This document shows, piece by piece, positions 6,201 to 7,877 of a stretch of DNA of 7,877 bases (positions are counted from its first letter, which is position 1; every line of letters begins with the position of its first letter). The stretch spans positions 1-7,877 of the forward strand of contig DAOVSZ010000118.1 in assembly GCA_030627725.1 (NCBI GenBank). Direction: 5' to 3'. Under the pieces are notes generated by a model. That model did not search any database, was not told where the DNA came from, and saw nothing but the letters and a program-made list of their open reading frames with translations. The DNA comes from Desulfobulbaceae bacterium (GTDB lineage Bacteria > Desulfobacterota > Desulfobulbia > Desulfobulbales > DAOVSZ01). The translations under genes were made by a program, and so were the position numbers.

Positions 6201-7877
6201 TTACTCAAGCAGACGACCCTTAACCGTACCCGTACCCTTAACCTTGTCCAGCGAACACGCAATGCTCTGTTGTCCGGCAGCGACCGCCTCGCCGCCCATC
6301 ATCTTCATGAGGCTCTCAATATATACCCGTAACTGTCGCGCCTGCTGGTCCATCTCCACTGCCACGGCGGAACTCTCTTCGGCATTGGCCGCATTCTGCT
6401 GGGTCACTTCATCGATTTGTATAATACCGATGTTGAGCTGTTCGATACCGCGGGCCTGATCGTTGGATGCCGTCACAATGTCTCCGACAAGCGATGAAAC
6501 CTTCTCTGAAGTTGAAACGATTCTGGCAAAAACCTCGGATGTCTCGGAAACAATGTTATTTCCCGCTTTTACCTTGACAGCCGTGTCCTCAATCAACTCA
6601 TTGGTGTTACTGGCCGCTTCCGCCGCCCGCATTGCAAGGTTTCTGACCTCATCCGCAACCACCGCGAACCCTGCGCCCGCCTCACCTGCCCGGGCAGCCT
6701 CAACCGCTGCATTCAAGGCAAGAAGGTTGGTCTGGAAAGCGATTTCATCGATTGTCTTGACGATTTTCAGCGTCTCTTCGCTTGCCTTGGAGATTTCCTC
6801 CATGGCTGAAGACAACTCCTCCATGGAATTGCTGCCCTGGCTGATTGCCTGCCCCGACTCTTCCATGAGACCGCTGGCCTGATTGGCGTTTTCCGCATTC
6901 TGGTTCGCCATCGACGACGTCTCTTCCAGAGAGGCCGATGTCTCTTCAAGCGAGGATGCCTGGGAGGAGGCCCCTTCTGCAATGCTATGGCCTGATGCCG
7001 ACACCTGGGATGAAAGGTCCCCGATTTTTTCACCGGTTTCCATGAGTCCCGCCGCTGTCCGGTTTATAGGCCGGATCACATTCCTGCACAGGTAAAATGT
7101 AGTGGCGACAAGGGTCAGCAGAATCAAAGAACAGAGGATGGCCAGACCAACAATCATATTCATTCTCTGTGCCTTGACCTGTTTTGTAAAATCCTTGGTC
7201 AGCCAGATCCAGTGAATGATCTCTCCGGCCGGATTGAGGATCGGCATCCGGTCGGACTGGAAAGAATTGTCCCCGACATGGTTCACCAAGGTGTCGTCAA
7301 TAACTTCGGCGCCGGCATTGTCCTGCGCTATCCCCTTATAGAGATCAGCATCCGAGACCTGCGAAAACTCAATTTTCTTAGTATCATACAGGCCGACCGC
7401 CCCTTTCGTGAGACTCGCCAGCTTATCCACCCATATGCCGGCATCAAGGACGATCTCAACATAGCCGGTCACATTATCGTCGTCATCGGTCAGCACGGCA
7501 ACACCGCAGTATTCCGCCGGATTGGCCTTCGGGCCCTGTTCATTGACCCGGAAATAATATCTGTTGGCAAAATCCTCCGCACACTTCGCATACAAGGGCC
7601 GATAGACCTGCGGCAGCGTGTCCGGCCGCGCAGGAACCCCTTCCATCTTCTCCTGCAGGATGATGGAGAACGCGCTGTTATAAATGACAAAATGCGTGCA
7701 ATGATACGAATCGAGTGTCAGGAAGAACCCCTTTGTGACCATTTCGGCGTTTCTATCTCCCGGGTTTGCCGTATAGGCTATTATTTCATCCGTATTCAGC
7801 ACCTCGGTCAAAATCTTGTCGAGCATTGCCTTCTGGTCCAGAAGCACGCCATCCCGAGCAAATATGTTACTCTGCCG
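6201..7877 (-). CDS. Methyl-accepting chemotaxis protein, N-terminus cut by window edge
   Basis: Transmembrane chemoreceptor that controls CheA activity and swimming or another CheA output. The frame stays open to base 7877, so the GTG at 7847 is probably internal and the first membrane helix lies beyond the window. Numbered from that GTG: 1-228 is a sensor region, probably extracytoplasmic and Cache-like (for example AEYCGVAVLT at 111-120, then GYVEIVLDAG), with no ligand evident. Residues 231-253 form a membrane helix. A coiled-coil signalling domain follows, with its hairpin tip at about 368-405 (EIAFQTNLLALNAAVEAARA, then GAGFAVVADEVRNLA), which is the contact site for CheA and CheW. Glu/Gln/Ser-rich stretches such as SSLEETSASLEETSS hold likely methylation sites. 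A canonical HAMP domain is not evident after RPIN (259-262). The C-terminus KGRLLE lacks the CheR-tethering pentapeptide. No che genes are nearby. Family call very firm; ligand unknown. Confidence 0.95.
   Translation of the reverse strand, partial: RQSNIFARDGVLLDQKAMLDKILTEVLNTDEIIAYTANPGDRNAEMVTKGFFLTLDSYHCTHFVIYNSAFSIILQEKMEGVPARPDTLPQVYRPLYAKCAEDFANRYYFRVNEQGPKANPAEYCGVAVLTDDDDNVTGYVEIVLDAGIWVDKLASLTKGAVGLYDTKKIEFSQVSDADLYKGIAQDNAGAEVIDDTLVNHVGDNSFQSDRMPILNPAGEIIHWIWLTKDFTKQVKAQRMNMIVGLAILCSLILLTLVATTFYLCRNVIRPINRTAAGLMETGEKIGDLSSQVSASGHSIAEGASSQASSLEETSASLEETSSMANQNAENANQASGLMEESGQAISQGSNSMEELSSAMEEISKASEETLKIVKTIDEIAFQTNLLALNAAVEAARAGEAGAGFAVVADEVRNLAMRAAEAASNTNELIEDTAVKVKAGNNIVSETSEVFARIVSTSEKVSSLVGDIVTASNDQARGIEQLNIGIIQIDEVTQQNAANAEESSAVAVEMDQQARQLRVYIESLMKMMGGEAVAAGQQSIACSLDKVKGTGTVKGRLLE

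Noticed and set aside
6463..6882. 139-codon plus-strand frame opposite the chemoreceptor signalling domain
   Set aside because: An Ala/Ser-rich antisense shadow of the highly conserved chemoreceptor tip region.
1..7877. CRISPR arrays, IS elements with transposase genes, rRNA or tRNA genes
   Set aside because: No regularly spaced repeats, transposase motifs or RNA gene signatures were seen on either strand.

Overview
The window looks like chromosomal DNA from a Desulfobacterota (delta-proteobacteria-like) bacterium. The grounds are a selenocysteine gene (selA), a TPR protein with degenerate GGDEF-like domains, the style of the chemoreceptor, and moderate to high GC. This placement is an inference from protein style; the window has no rRNA or other phylogenetic marker. 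No CRISPR array, tRNA, rRNA or transposase gene is visible.

Left part (1-1420, plus strand): an AbiEi/AbiEii type IV toxin-antitoxin pair. The antitoxin gene is cut by the left edge and overlaps the start of the toxin gene. This block reads opposite to everything else and is visibly more AT-rich than the selA region, which fits an accessory defence cassette.

Middle and right part (1430-7877, all minus strand): read in the direction of transcription, a methyl-accepting chemotaxis protein (5' end cut by the right edge), then selA, then a large protein with a GAF-like region, two degenerate GGDEF-like domains and a TPR array, then a LOG-family (TIGR00730) nucleotide phosphoribohydrolase. The TPR gene and the LOG gene are 35 bp apart and probably co-transcribed. 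The LOG gene and the AbiEii toxin gene converge with only 9 bp between them.

The main non-coding feature is a 126-bp element (4470-4595) between selA and the TPR gene. It is bounded by a perfect 15-bp inverted repeat and has a small palindrome and a hairpin near its centre. It ends directly beside the ribosome binding site of the TPR gene. It looks like a small non-autonomous mobile element or a REP-type structured repeat, and is the most useful thing to follow up together with the unusual TPR protein.

No wholly new multi-gene system is evident: the toxin-antitoxin pair, selA, the LOG enzyme and the chemoreceptor are known families. The uncharacterised parts are the TPR/degenerate-GGDEF protein and the inverted-repeat element.
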